Assembly (NCBI RefSeq): GCF_044872765.1
Contig: NZ_CP085253.1
Span: 310,001 to 374,000 of the forward strand
Reading direction: 5' to 3'
Source: Micrococcus sp023147585
Lineage (GTDB): Bacteria; Actinomycetota; Actinomycetes; Actinomycetales; Micrococcaceae
DNA: 64,000 bases
Below, in pieces: positions 8,302 through 16,601 of this stretch (within the stretch, counting starts at the first letter, position 1; every line of letters begins with the position of its first letter). Under the pieces are notes generated by a model, which worked only from the letters and a program-made list of their open reading frames with translations, was not told the DNA's origin and searched no databases. Both the position numbers and the translations under genes were made by a program.

Positions 8302-8619
8302 CAGCTTCAGGAGAAGCGGCTTTCGGCCCCGCCCCACCGGCGGGACCACGTGGTCCCACGACGAGCCGCTCGCCAACCCCATGTTCACGGGTGGCATCGG
8401 ACCGAGAAGCGGCCCCCCTCCGCCGCACGGAGGCCCCTGACGGGGCACAGTGCGGTGGCTGGAGGACGGGCAAGAGCATCGTCGAAAGGAACCCCGGCCA
8501 TCGGCCCGGGGCGAGCCACGCCCCCCTGCGCCACGCGCGCCGGCCCCTCTGGCCCGCCCTGCCGCGCCCACAGCCGTCCCACCGCCCCCAGCGGGCGCCA
8601 CCTCATCGAGGAGAACCCC
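8302..8619 (+). promoter_or_regulatory. Long structured leader of metQNI, possible methionine/SAM control element
   Basis: The stretch holds no convincing gene but several helices. AGCGGCT (8315-8321) pairs with AGCCGCT (8364-8370) around an inner hairpin (8328-8344) and a palindrome (8342-8357). GCC-A-ACCC pairs with GGGT-GGC (8372-8395) with a bulged A, like the P3 helix of SAM-binding riboswitches. Hairpins at 8433-8446 and 8492-8511 follow. The conserved cores of SAM-I or SAM-IV are not convincingly present, so a riboswitch is only suggested. Confidence 0.35.
8342..8357. promoter_or_regulatory. Perfect 16-bp palindrome in the met leader, possible operator
   Basis: GGGACCACGTGGTCCC is a perfect 16-bp palindrome without a spacer. 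As RNA it would have no room for a loop, so a dimeric DNA-binding repressor is a reasonable alternative. It lies about 40 bp after the predicted transcript start. Confidence 0.45.
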
Positions 8620-9534
8620 ATGACGCAGAACATCACCCGCCGCTCCTTCGCCGGCCTCTCCCTGGCCGCCGTCGGCGCCCTCGCTCTCACCGCGTGCAAC
8701 TCCCAGTCCGAGAACAAGGGCTCCTCCGCCTCGGGCTCGGGCGACGCGAAGAAGGTGCGCATCGGCGTCGTCTCGGAGAACGAGACCCACCGCCTCCTGG
8801 CCAAGATCGCCAAGGAGGAGCACGGCATCGACGTCGAGATCCGCAACTTCACCGAGTACACGCAGCCCAACCCCGCGCTGGACAACGGCGACGTGGACAT
8901 GAACTGGTTCCAGCACATCGCCTACCTGGCCGACTACAACCAGGCCTCCGGCAAGGACCTCACCCTCATCGGCACCACGGAGATCATCCCGCTGCCGCTC
9001 TACTCCAAGAAGTACAAGGACCTCAAGGAGTTCCAGAAGGGCGACGCCGTCGCGATCCCGAACGACACCGTCAACCAGGCGCGCGCGATCAACGTCCTGG
9101 TGGCAGCGGGCCTGCTGAAGCTCAAGAACGACACGATCCGCCCCGAGGTCCGTGACATCGACGAGGCCGCCTCCCTCGTGAAGGTCCAGCCCGTGGCGGC
9201 GCAGCAGACCGTCAACGCGCTCGAGTCGGTGGCCGGCTCGATCATCAACAACACCTTCTCCGCGGACGCGGGCATCGACACGACCACCGCCCTGTTCAAG
9301 GACGACCCGCAGGCCGACTCTGCCAAGCCCTTCGTCAACGGCTTCGCGGTGCGCCGCGCGGACCGCGAGAACGAGACCTACAAGACCGTCGCGGACCTGT
9401 ACCACGACGAGCGCGTGCTCGCCGAGTCCGCCAAGCTCTCCTCGGACACCTCGGTGCCGGTGAAGCTGGACGAGGGGCAGATCGACGAGACCCTGAAGCA
9501 GTACCAGGATGCCATCGCGAAGCAGGGTGCCTGA
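8620..9534 (+). CDS. metQ: Methionine ABC transporter substrate-binding lipoprotein
   Basis: A 304-residue NlpA/MetQ-type lipoprotein that delivers methionine to the MetNI importer. The N-terminus has RR, a hydrophobic stretch and the lipobox LTAC (Cys26). KVRIGVVSENETHRLLAKIA opens the mature binding fold (shown here to 20 residues). The context (metN and metI directly downstream) settles the substrate class. The frame is open far upstream, but the ATG at 8620 has GAGGAG before it and gives the signal peptide. It is the first gene of the operon behind a structured leader. Confidence 0.93.
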   Translation: MTQNITRRSFAGLSLAAVGALALTACNSQSENKGSSASGSGDAKKVRIGVVSENETHRLLAKIAKEEHGIDVEIRNFTEYTQPNPALDNGDVDMNWFQHIAYLADYNQASGKDLTLIGTTEIIPLPLYSKKYKDLKEFQKGDAVAIPNDTVNQARAINVLVAAGLLKLKNDTIRPEVRDIDEAASLVKVQPVAAQQTVNALESVAGSIINNTFSADAGIDTTTALFKDDPQADSAKPFVNGFAVRRADRENETYKTVADLYHDERVLAESAKLSSDTSVPVKLDEGQIDETLKQYQDAIAKQGA

Positions 9535-9538
9535 GCCG

Positions 9539-10648
9539 GTGACCGGTTCGCACACCCCTGAGCACCCGGCGGCCGTCACGGCCGCCGGTACCCCGAGGCG
9601 CGCCACGCAGGGCGCCCCGGGGGAGGACATCATCGTCTTCGACCACGTCAGTCGCGTGTTCGCCACCGGCGGCCGCGAGGTCACGGCGGTGGACGACGTC
9701 TCCCTGTCCGTCCGCCGCGGTGAGGTCTTCGGCGTCATCGGGTTCTCCGGAGCCGGCAAGTCCACCCTGATCCGCATGATCAACGGGCTGGAGAAGCCGA
9801 CGTCGGGCACGGTCACCGTGCTCGGCGAGCAGGTCTCGCACCTCTCCGAGGCGCGCCTGCGACCCCTGCGCACACGGATCGGCATGGTGTTCCAGCAGTT
9901 CAACCTGCTCACCTCCCGCACCGTGGCGGGGAACGTGGAGTACGCCCTCGCCACGGCCGGGTGGCCGCGGGGCGACCGCAAGGCCCGCGTCGCGGAGCTC
10001 CTCGAGTTCGTGGGGCTGGCCGACAAGGCGCGGCACTACCCCGAGCAGCTCTCGGGCGGGCAGAAGCAGCGCGTGGGCATCGCCCGCGCGCTCGCCGCCG
10101 AGCCGGAGATCCTCCTGGCCGACGAGGCCACGAGCGCCCTCGACCCCTCCACCACCCAGGAGGTCCTCACCGTGCTGCGGCGCGTCAACGAGGAGCTCGG
10201 CGTGACGATCGTGGCCATCACCCACGAGATGGAGGTCATCCGCTCGATCGCCGACCGCGTGGCCGTGATGGACACCGGCCGTGTGGTGGAGTCGGGGAAG
10301 GTCTACGACCTCTTCTCCCGTCCGGCCCACTCGGCCGACGCCGCGTCCTTCGTGGCCACCGCCCTGAAGGACCGCCCCACGGCGGAGGAGGTCGCCCGCA
10401 TCCGCGAGCGCACCGCCGGCCGCCTGGTGATGGTGTCCCTCAAGGACGCCGCCGCCGTGTCCGGGGTGCTCGGCACCGCCGCACAGCGCGGGGTGGGATT
10501 CGAGATCGTCCACGGCGGCATGTCCGCCACCAAGGACTCGGCCTACGGCCTGCTCACCGTGGCGCTCACGGGTGAGCCGGCCGCCGTCGAGGCGTTCGTC
10601 GCGGACCTGGCGGGCGCCGGGGACGTGCAGGAGGTGCAGCACCCGTGA
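9539..10648 (+). CDS. metN: Methionine ABC transporter ATP-binding protein
   Basis: The ATPase of the methionine importer. Visible are Walker A GFSGAGKST, the Q-loop in MVFQQFNLL, signature LSGGQKQR, Walker B ILLADEATSALD and the switch His in AITHEME. After about residue 265 comes a C-terminal NIL domain, the allosteric site that binds methionine and inhibits transport. The start is ambiguous: in-frame ATG 9509 and GTG 9527 overlap metQ, whereas GTG 9539 begins just after its stop. An N-terminal tail of about 30 residues precedes the ATPase core in any case. It overlaps metI by 4 nt. Confidence 0.93.
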   Translation: MTGSHTPEHPAAVTAAGTPRRATQGAPGEDIIVFDHVSRVFATGGREVTAVDDVSLSVRRGEVFGVIGFSGAGKSTLIRMINGLEKPTSGTVTVLGEQVSHLSEARLRPLRTRIGMVFQQFNLLTSRTVAGNVEYALATAGWPRGDRKARVAELLEFVGLADKARHYPEQLSGGQKQRVGIARALAAEPEILLADEATSALDPSTTQEVLTVLRRVNEELGVTIVAITHEMEVIRSIADRVAVMDTGRVVESGKVYDLFSRPAHSADAASFVATALKDRPTAEEVARIRERTAGRLVMVSLKDAAAVSGVLGTAAQRGVGFEIVHGGMSATKDSAYGLLTVALTGEPAAVEAFVADLAGAGDVQEVQHP

Positions 10649-11322
10649 TCCAGGACATCCAGAACCTCGACTGGGACTACTACGGCCCCGAGCTGCTCTC
10701 CGCGATCGGCGACACCCTCTACATGGTGGGGTGGGCCTTCCTGCTCGGCGGCATCCTCGGCATGCTCGTCGGCATGGTGCTGTACACCACGCGGCCGGGC
10801 GGCATCTACGCCAACCGGGTGGCCTACGCCGCGATGAACTTCGTGGTCAACCTCATCCGGCCGATCCCGTTCGTCATCCTCATCGCCGCCCTGCAGCCGC
10901 TCACCATCCAGGTGGTCGGCACCGGCATCGGCAACACGGCGGTCGTGTTCTGCATGATCTGGGCCTCCACGTTCGGCATCGCCCGCATCGTGGAGCAGAA
11001 CCTCGTCTCGCTGGACCCCGGCGTGATCGAGGCGGCCCGGGCCATGGGCGCCTCCCGGATGCGGATCATCCGCACCGTGGTGCTCCCCGAGGCCCTCGGC
11101 CCGCTGATCCTCGGCTTCACGTTCGTGATCATCTCCCTCGTGGACATGTCCGCCATGGCCGGCATCATCGGTGGCGGCGGCATCGGCAACTTCGCCATCG
11201 TCGAGGGGTACAACCGGTTCCGCCCCGAGATCACGTGGCTCGCCGTCGCGGTCGTCATCGTGCTCGTCCAGGCGCTGCAGCTGGCAGGCAACGGGATCGC
11301 CCGCCGGGTCATGCGCCGCTGA
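10645..11322 (+). CDS. metI: Methionine ABC transporter permease
   Basis: A 225-residue inner-membrane permease with about five or six membrane segments. The EAA loop that contacts MetN is visible as EAARAMGASRMRIIRTVVLP. The GTG start overlaps the metN stop in GTGA, so translation is coupled. The operon ends with a strong hairpin at 11359-11404. Confidence 0.94.
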   Translation: MIQDIQNLDWDYYGPELLSAIGDTLYMVGWAFLLGGILGMLVGMVLYTTRPGGIYANRVAYAAMNFVVNLIRPIPFVILIAALQPLTIQVVGTGIGNTAVVFCMIWASTFGIARIVEQNLVSLDPGVIEAARAMGASRMRIIRTVVLPEALGPLILGFTFVIISLVDMSAMAGIIGGGGIGNFAIVEGYNRFRPEITWLAVAVVIVLVQALQLAGNGIARRVMRR

Positions 11323-11358
11323 GCGGAGGCTCGTCGCGCTGTCCTGCCGCGCCCCACT

Positions 11359-11404
11359 CGACGCCGGCCGGTCGTCTCCCCACGGAGGCGACCGGCCGGC
11401 GTCG
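11359..11404 (+). terminator. Intrinsic terminator of metQNI
   Basis: A 21-bp stem (11359-11379 with 11384-11404, one U-G pair) closes a 4-nt loop. Part of its arm sequence resembles the nrdF terminator. Confidence 0.88.
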
Positions 11405-11410
11405 TTCTGG

Positions 11411-11416
11411 CAGACT
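11411..11416 (+). promoter_or_regulatory. -10-like hexamer of the thioesterase gene
   Basis: CAGACT lies 7 nt before the ATG at 11424, right after the met terminator. The distance suggests a leaderless transcript. Confidence 0.4.
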
Positions 11417-11423
11417 GCCGGGC

Positions 11424-12281
11424 ATGACCACTGATGCCCACGACGGCGGCGCCGAGACCGGCGCTGAGCCCCGCGCGTACTACGTCCGCACCGCCGATCC
11501 CCGCACCACCGAGGAGGGTGTGCGCATCGCCGACGTCCGCTCCACCGTGCACGCTCAGGGCGCGTGGCGGCCCGAGGAGATGCACATGGCGGCCGTGTCC
11601 GCGCTGCTCGTCCATGAGATCCAGGCGGAGTTCGGCAAGGACGGCCTGCGGATCGCTCGCCTGAGCTTCGAGATCCTCGGCACCCTCTGGTCCGGCGACC
11701 TGCACGTGGAGACCCGTGTGATCCGCCCGGGAAAGACGATCGAGCTCGTGGAGTCCGTGCTCACCGCCCGCGAGCGGGCCGTTCTGACCTGCCGCGCGTG
11801 GCTGCTCACGACGACGGACACGTCCGCCGCCCTGAACATCCCCGACGAGCTGCTCACCCCGCGCGAGGAGTGCGCCGGCGAGGGAGCCCTGTCCGGGTGG
11901 GGCGGCGGCTTCATCGCGAGCCTCGACGGACTCGAGGCCCCCGGCCACGAGCCCGGCCACGGCCGCGTCTGGCTGACCTCGGACGTCGCGATGGTGGACG
12001 GGGAGACCACCTCGGACCTCGTGCGCCTGATCGGACTGGCGGACGCGGCGAACGGCATCGCGCCGGTGCTGCCGCCCAAGCCGGGCGGCTGGTTCTTCCC
12101 GAACGTGGATCTGCAGATCCACCTGTACCGCCAGCCGACGGGCTCCTGGCTGGGCATCGCCAACCAGGTCACCGTGGGCCCGGACGGCGTGGGCCTCACC
12201 TCCTCCGTGCTCCACGACGACGGCGGCCCCTTCGCCCACGCCGAGCAGACCCTGACCGTGCGCCCGTGGCCAGAGGCGTGA
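11424..12281 (+). CDS. Thioesterase-family protein (acyl-CoA thioesterase-like)
   Basis: A 285-residue protein with the double hot-dog layout of the TesB-like/4HBT_3 families. The N-terminal half contains RPEEMHMAAVSALLVHEI and the strand pair RLSFEILGTLWSGDLHVETR; the second repeat begins near VWLTSDVAMVDGE. Such proteins hydrolyse acyl-CoA thioesters, but the substrate cannot be read here. The start is the first ATG after the met terminator. The stop overlaps the GTG start of the next gene, a lipoate-ligase-like protein. Confidence 0.75.
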   Translation: MTTDAHDGGAETGAEPRAYYVRTADPRTTEEGVRIADVRSTVHAQGAWRPEEMHMAAVSALLVHEIQAEFGKDGLRIARLSFEILGTLWSGDLHVETRVIRPGKTIELVESVLTARERAVLTCRAWLLTTTDTSAALNIPDELLTPREECAGEGALSGWGGGFIASLDGLEAPGHEPGHGRVWLTSDVAMVDGETTSDLVRLIGLADAANGIAPVLPPKPGGWFFPNVDLQIHLYRQPTGSWLGIANQVTVGPDGVGLTSSVLHDDGGPFAHAEQTLTVRPWPEA

Positions 12282-13099
12282 GCGGGTCCGGACCGACGGA
12301 CGGATCGAGGGACGAGGCGTCGGACGCCGCGGACGGTGGTCGCCTGAAGCAGCCCGGGGAGGGCGCGGCGCCCCAGGGGGTCCGCTGGTTCGTGCAGGGT
12401 GAGTCGTTGGGCGCGACCGAGGACCTCGACTGGGCCATGGACGCGCTCGGCCAGTTCCGGGCGGCCGCGGCGGCGGGCACGCCGATGGCCGACCTGATCC
12501 GGGTCTACGTGCCGGAGCCCACCGTGGCCTTCGGCCAGCGCGACACCCGGCTGACTGGGCACGCGTCCGCCGTCGACGCGTGCCGTGCCCATGGCTTCGC
12601 GCCAGTGACGCGCCGGGCCGGGGGACGGGCGGCGGCCTACCACCACGGCTGCGTGGTGGTGGACCACCTCGCCCTCGAGGAGGACGCCGGGGTGCGCCAG
12701 CAGGCACGGTTCTCCGAGTTCGCGGACCTGTTCGTGCGGGCGTTCGCGCGGATGGGGGTCGAGTCATCCGTGGGGGAGATCCCGGGGGAGTACTGCCCGG
12801 GCGAATTCTCCGTGCAGGGGCCGGCACCCGGGCATCCGGTGAAGCTGGCCGGCTCGGCGCAGCGCGTGGTCAAGGGGGCGTGGCTGTTCTCCACCCACGT
12901 GGTGGTCGCCGACGCCTCCCCGCTGCGCGCCGTGCTCACTGACGTCTACCGCTCGCTCGGGCTCGAGATGGACCCGCGGACCGTCGGCGGGGCGGACGAC
13001 GTGCGACCCGGGGCCGCGGTGCCGGCGTTCACGGTCGCCCTGCGTGACGAGTACGCGGCGTGGGCGCAGGGGCAGGGGCGCGGCGTCGTGGACGTCTGA
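12278..13099 (+). CDS. Lipoate-protein ligase A-like protein
   Basis: A 273-residue protein of the biotin/lipoate ligase fold (BPL_LplA_LipB). The core is recognisable from PTVAFGQRDTRL, RRAGGRAAAYHHGCVVVDHL and the GEYCPGEFSVQG loop. The catalytic-type lysine is in VKLAGSAQRVVKGAWLFSTH. It may attach lipoate or octanoate to 2-oxoacid dehydrogenase or glycine-cleavage subunits. Paralogues of unknown target exist, so lplA is not assigned. The GTG start overlaps the thioesterase stop in GTGA, so the two are probably co-translated. The first 30 residues are low-complexity. Confidence 0.78.
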   Translation: MSGSGPTDGSRDEASDAADGGRLKQPGEGAAPQGVRWFVQGESLGATEDLDWAMDALGQFRAAAAAGTPMADLIRVYVPEPTVAFGQRDTRLTGHASAVDACRAHGFAPVTRRAGGRAAAYHHGCVVVDHLALEEDAGVRQQARFSEFADLFVRAFARMGVESSVGEIPGEYCPGEFSVQGPAPGHPVKLAGSAQRVVKGAWLFSTHVVVADASPLRAVLTDVYRSLGLEMDPRTVGGADDVRPGAAVPAFTVALRDEYAAWAQGQGRGVVDV

Positions 13100-13172
13100 G
13101 CGCCGTCGACGCCCGCGAGGCGCGCCACGAGGGCGGTGTCGGCGGCGATCACGGTGGAGACGTGGCGGCTGC

Positions 13173-13823
13173 TCACGCGGAGCCCCCCACCCCGCCCACT
13201 GCGCCCGTCGTGGCCAGCGCCGCGAGGTCGCGCTTCAGCCGTGCCTTTGACCGCGGCGCGAAACCGGCCGCGAGCGCATGCGCCCGGCGCTCCGCGTCCG
13301 TGCGGTACAGCGCCCAGCCCCGCTGCACCAGGAACGGGACCGGCTTGCGCCGTTCGGCGACGTCGCGGCCGAACCGGCGCACCGCCGTCGTCCCCCGCCA
13401 CTGGTCGATGTACCAGGCCTCGAACGGGACGCCCGCGCGGGTGAGCGCCGCCGGCATCTCCTCCGCGAAGATGCCCTCGGCCACGATCACGCCGTCCGGT
13501 TCCAGCGAGACGGCGGTGTGCCCGAGCACGGAGGACGTGGAGATGTCGTAGTCGGGGACGCGGGAGACGCCCTCCTCGAGGAGCTCGACGACGGCGTCCA
13601 CCGCGGCCTGCTCGTTCCACGTCCCGGGGTGGTCCCAGTCGATCTCCCCGTAGGGGGTGCGCGGGAAGACGGGGCCGGAGCCGCCGCCGTCGTCGGACTG
13701 CTGGAAGTAGAACGCGTCCAGCGGGAGGTGGGGGCGCCCGTAGCGCCGGGCGAGGTAGGACTTGCCCGAGCCGGAGGCACCTCCGAGGAGGACGACGCGC
13801 GCGGCGTCCGTCAGGGTGTCCAC
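13173..13823 (-). CDS. P-loop kinase, uridine-kinase-like
   Basis: A 216-residue P-loop protein with Walker A GGASGSGKS at residues 11-19 and a following RRYGRPHLPLDAFYF segment like the substrate loop of uridine kinases. IVAEGIFAEE is a likely second catalytic strand, and RRFGRDVAERRK a lid-like basic segment. The substrate is unknown. The GTG start at 13823 gives a natural N-terminus 5 nt after the stop of the hydrolase gene. It is the last gene of the mycothiol module, so a link to formaldehyde or thiol metabolism is possible but unproven. Confidence 0.7.
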   Translation of the reverse strand: MDTLTDAARVVLLGGASGSGKSYLARRYGRPHLPLDAFYFQQSDDGGGSGPVFPRTPYGEIDWDHPGTWNEQAAVDAVVELLEEGVSRVPDYDISTSSVLGHTAVSLEPDGVIVAEGIFAEEMPAALTRAGVPFEAWYIDQWRGTTAVRRFGRDVAERRKPVPFLVQRGWALYRTDAERRAHALAAGFAPRSKARLKRDLAALATTGAVGGVGGSA

Positions 13824-13828
13824 GGGGC

Positions 13829-14488
13829 TCAGTGACCCCGCTCGATCCACTCCTGCAGGTGCGGCTTCTCGTCCCCGATGCGGGTCGAGCCGCCGTGGCC
13901 CGTGTGGACCACCGTGGACTCCGGCAGCGTGAGCAGGCGCTCGCGGATCGATTCGATGATCGTGTCGAAGTCCGAGTACGAACGGCCCGTGGCGCCGGGC
14001 CCGCCCTGGAAGAGCGTGTCGCCGGAGAACAGCACGCCGGTGGGGGTGCCGTCGTCGTCCTGCTCGCCGAGGTCCGGGGCGTGGAGGCACACGGAGCCGG
14101 GGGAGTGCCCGGGCGTGTGGAGCACGCGCAGCTCGACGCCGGCCACACGCATCACGTCGCCGTCGGTCAGGTCGCCGTCGGGGGCGTCGTCGGGGAAGAC
14201 GGCGTCCCACAGCATGCGGTCGGCCGGGTGCATCAGCACGGGGGCGTCCACCATCTGGCGGAACTCCTGGACCTGGCGGATGTGGTCGTCGTGGCCGTGG
14301 GTGAGGAGGATGGCCAGCACCTGGCGGCCGGCCACCTTCCTCCACACGGCGGAGGCATCATGCGCCGGGTCGATGACGACGCACTCCTCCGCGCCGCCGA
14401 CGACCCACACGTTGTTGTCCACCTGGTGCGTCTCGCCGTCGAGGGAGAACGTGCCGGAGGTGACGGCGTGGTCGATGCGCGCGGCCAT
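13829..14488 (-). CDS. Metallo-beta-lactamase-fold hydrolase, candidate S-formylmycothiol hydrolase
   Basis: A 219-residue MBL-fold enzyme. The metal motif is complete: THGHDDH, then His in HTPGHSPGS, Asp in FSGDTLF and the last His in HTGHGG. The ATG overlaps the stop of mscR in ATGA. The same mscR-MBL pair occurs in mycobacteria (Rv2259-Rv2260 in my memory), which suggests that it hydrolyses the S-formylmycothiol made by MscR to formate and mycothiol. The fold is certain; the substrate is inferred from the neighbour. Confidence 0.85.
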   Translation of the reverse strand: MAARIDHAVTSGTFSLDGETHQVDNNVWVVGGAEECVVIDPAHDASAVWRKVAGRQVLAILLTHGHDDHIRQVQEFRQMVDAPVLMHPADRMLWDAVFPDDAPDGDLTDGDVMRVAGVELRVLHTPGHSPGSVCLHAPDLGEQDDDGTPTGVLFSGDTLFQGGPGATGRSYSDFDTIIESIRERLLTLPESTVVHTGHGGSTRIGDEKPHLQEWIERGH

Positions 14489-15582
14489 CAGAGCACCACC
14501 ACCGAGCGCAGGACGTCGCCGGACTTCATGGTCTCGAAGGCCTCGTCGACCTGGTCGAGGGCGACGGTCTCGGTGACGAACTCGTCCAGGGGCAGGCGGC
14601 CCAGGCGGTACTGCTCCACCAGCATGGGGAAGTCGCGCTCGGGCAGGCAGTCGCCGTACCACGAGGACTTCAGGGCGCCGCCGCGGCCGAACATCTCGAG
14701 CAGCGGCAGGGTGAGCTGCATGTCCGGGGTGGGCACGCCCACCAGCACCACGCGGCCGGCGAGGTCGCGCGCGTAGAACGCCTGCTCGTAGGTCTCGGGG
14801 CGGCCCACGGCCTCGATGACGACGTCGGCGCCGAAGCCGCCCGTCGCGGCGCGGATGGCCTCCACCGGGTCCTGCTCCTTGGAGTTCACCGTGTGGGTGG
14901 CGCCCAGCTCGGTGGCCTTGGCAAGCTTCTTGTCGTCGATGTCCACCGCGATGATCGTGGTGGCCCCGGCGAGCTTCGCGCCCGCGATCGAGGCGACGCC
15001 CACGCCGCCGCAGCCGATGACGGCCACGGACTCGCCGCGCTTGACCGCGCCGGTGTTCATGGCGGCGCCGATGCCGGCCATGACGCCGCAGCCCAGCAGG
15101 CCCACGGCGGCCTGCTCCTCGACGCCGTCCACGCCGTCCACCGTGGTGCACTGCTTGGCGTGGACGAGGGTCTTGTCGGCGAAGGCGCCGATGCCGAGGG
15201 CGGGGGAGAGCTCCGTGCCGTCCTCGAGGGTCATCTTCTGGGCGGCGTTGTGCGTGGCGAAGCAGTACTCGAGCTGGCCCTTCTTGCACGCGCGGCACTC
15301 GCCGCACACGGCGCGCCAGTTGAGGATCACGGTGTCGCCGACGGCCACGTGGGTGACGCCCTCGCCGATCGCCGAGACCACGCCGGTCGCCTCGTGGCCG
15401 AGCAGATACGGGTACTCGTCGCCGATGCCACCCTGCACGTAGTGCAGGTCCGTGTGGCACACGCCGCACGTCTTGACGTCGACGACGGCCTCTCCCGGTC
15501 CCGGGTCGGGGATGATGATGGTCTCGATGCTGACGGGGGCGTCCTTCGCCATGGCGACGACGCCGCGGACCTTCTGTGGCAC
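14488..15582 (-). CDS. mscR: S-(hydroxymethyl)mycothiol dehydrogenase / S-nitrosomycothiol reductase
   Basis: A 364-residue zinc-dependent class III-type alcohol dehydrogenase that oxidises the formaldehyde-mycothiol adduct and can reduce S-nitrosomycothiol. Catalytic zinc ligands are in CGVCHTDLH and GHEATG. The structural zinc loop is CGECRACKKGQLEYC, and the NAD fold has VIGCGGVGV. It starts with GTG after AAGGAG, which fixes the N-terminus as PQKVRGVVAM. It is the first gene of mscR-MBL-kinase on the reverse strand, divergent from the SRAP gene. Mycothiol use fits an actinobacterium. Confidence 0.92.
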   Translation of the reverse strand: MPQKVRGVVAMAKDAPVSIETIIIPDPGPGEAVVDVKTCGVCHTDLHYVQGGIGDEYPYLLGHEATGVVSAIGEGVTHVAVGDTVILNWRAVCGECRACKKGQLEYCFATHNAAQKMTLEDGTELSPALGIGAFADKTLVHAKQCTTVDGVDGVEEQAAVGLLGCGVMAGIGAAMNTGAVKRGESVAVIGCGGVGVASIAGAKLAGATTIIAVDIDDKKLAKATELGATHTVNSKEQDPVEAIRAATGGFGADVVIEAVGRPETYEQAFYARDLAGRVVLVGVPTPDMQLTLPLLEMFGRGGALKSSWYGDCLPERDFPMLVEQYRLGRLPLDEFVTETVALDQVDEAFETMKSGDVLRSVVVL

Positions 15583-15684
15583 GCTGACTCCTTGTGCAGT
15601 GGGGGTGGCTCGGTGTCCATCCCACCACACGCGAGGCCGGGGTGGCATCCGGTGGGGACCGGCGGCGACCCCGTTGTGGTGGGG

Positions 15685-15690
15685 CACACT
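15685..15690 (+). promoter_or_regulatory. -10-like hexamer of the SRAP gene
   Basis: CACACT lies 6 nt before the ATG at 15697. This is a weak match, reported because the spacing repeats at other unit starts. Confidence 0.3.
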
Positions 15691-15696
15691 GGGGGC

Positions 15697-16557
15697 ATGT
15701 GCGGACGGTATGTGATGGCCCGGGCGGCCGGTGACCTCGTCAGGCTGGGCGGCGGCATGCTGCCCGATGAGACGCTCGAACTGCGGCCCAACTGGAACGT
15801 GGCCCCGACGGCGGACGTGCCGATCCTGCTGGAGCGGGCGATGGACGGGGACGGCGCGGGGGCGTCTGGCGGGGGCGAGGCGCCCGACGGGGAGGTGCGG
15901 CGCGAGCTGCACGTGGCGCGGTGGGGACTCGTTCCGCCGTGGGCGAAGGAGCTGTCCGTGGGGTCGCGGGCGTTCAACGCCCGGTCCGAGACGGTGGCAC
16001 AGAAGCCGACGTTCCGGGCGGCCGTGCGTTCGCGCCGTTGCGCGGTGCCGGTGGAGGGGTACTACGAGTGGAAGAAGCCGGAGCCCGGGGCGAAGGGAGC
16101 CGACGGGAAGGCCGCCGAGAAGCAGCCCTTCTACGTGCACCCGGCCGGCGCCGGTGACGGCGAGGGGCCCGTGATCTGGTTCGCTGGGCTCTACGAGTGG
16201 TGGCAGGACCCGGAAGCGAAAGCCGCGGGAGAGGACGCGTGGGTGCTCTCGACGTCGATCCTGACGATGGCGGCGCCGAACATGGAGGCGGAGGATCCGC
16301 TGCTGGCGGAGCTGGGGGAGCTGCACGACCGGCTGCCCGTGCCCTTGGGAGCCGAGGCGATGGCCCGCTGGCTGGAGCCCGGGAAGCTCGGGTCGGCAGA
16401 GGAGGCCGAACTGCTCGTGGACGAGGTGTGCGCGCAGGCGTACGGCGTGGCGTCGGGGTGGCGCCTGCGCCCGGTGGGCTCGGCCGTGGGGAACGTGCGG
16501 AACAACGGCCCGGAGCTGATCGAGGAGCCCGGCGAGGTGCAGGAGCGACTCCTCTGA
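15697..16557 (+). CDS. SRAP-domain (YedK/HMCES-like) abasic-site protein
   Basis: A 286-residue SOS-response-associated peptidase-fold protein. These proteins form a thiazolidine link to abasic sites in single-stranded DNA through Cys2, exposed after Met removal. Here the sequence begins MCGRYVM. Other family parts are RPNWNVAPT, ARWGLVPPWAK, AFNARSET (Asn and Glu) and CAVPVEGYYEWKK. Insertions around residues 55-70 and 130-140 are low-complexity and look lineage-specific. It is divergent from mscR with about 115 bp between starts. No LexA box is visible upstream. Confidence 0.9.
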   Translation: MCGRYVMARAAGDLVRLGGGMLPDETLELRPNWNVAPTADVPILLERAMDGDGAGASGGGEAPDGEVRRELHVARWGLVPPWAKELSVGSRAFNARSETVAQKPTFRAAVRSRRCAVPVEGYYEWKKPEPGAKGADGKAAEKQPFYVHPAGAGDGEGPVIWFAGLYEWWQDPEAKAAGEDAWVLSTSILTMAAPNMEAEDPLLAELGELHDRLPVPLGAEAMARWLEPGKLGSAEEAELLVDEVCAQAYGVASGWRLRPVGSAVGNVRNNGPELIEEPGEVQERLL

Positions 16558-16601
16558 GGTGGGCCGGGTGGGGCGCCCGGAGGTGAGCCGAGGAGCGGCC
16601 T

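Noticed and set aside
8302..8420. A bona fide SAM-I or SAM-IV riboswitch before metQ
   Set aside because: Only a P3-like bulged helix is similar; the remaining conserved core nucleotides were not found. Kept as a structured leader of unknown class.
8350..8619. N-terminal extension of MetQ from an upstream ATG
   Set aside because: It would bury the signal peptide and lipobox; the ATG at 8620 has a good ribosome site.
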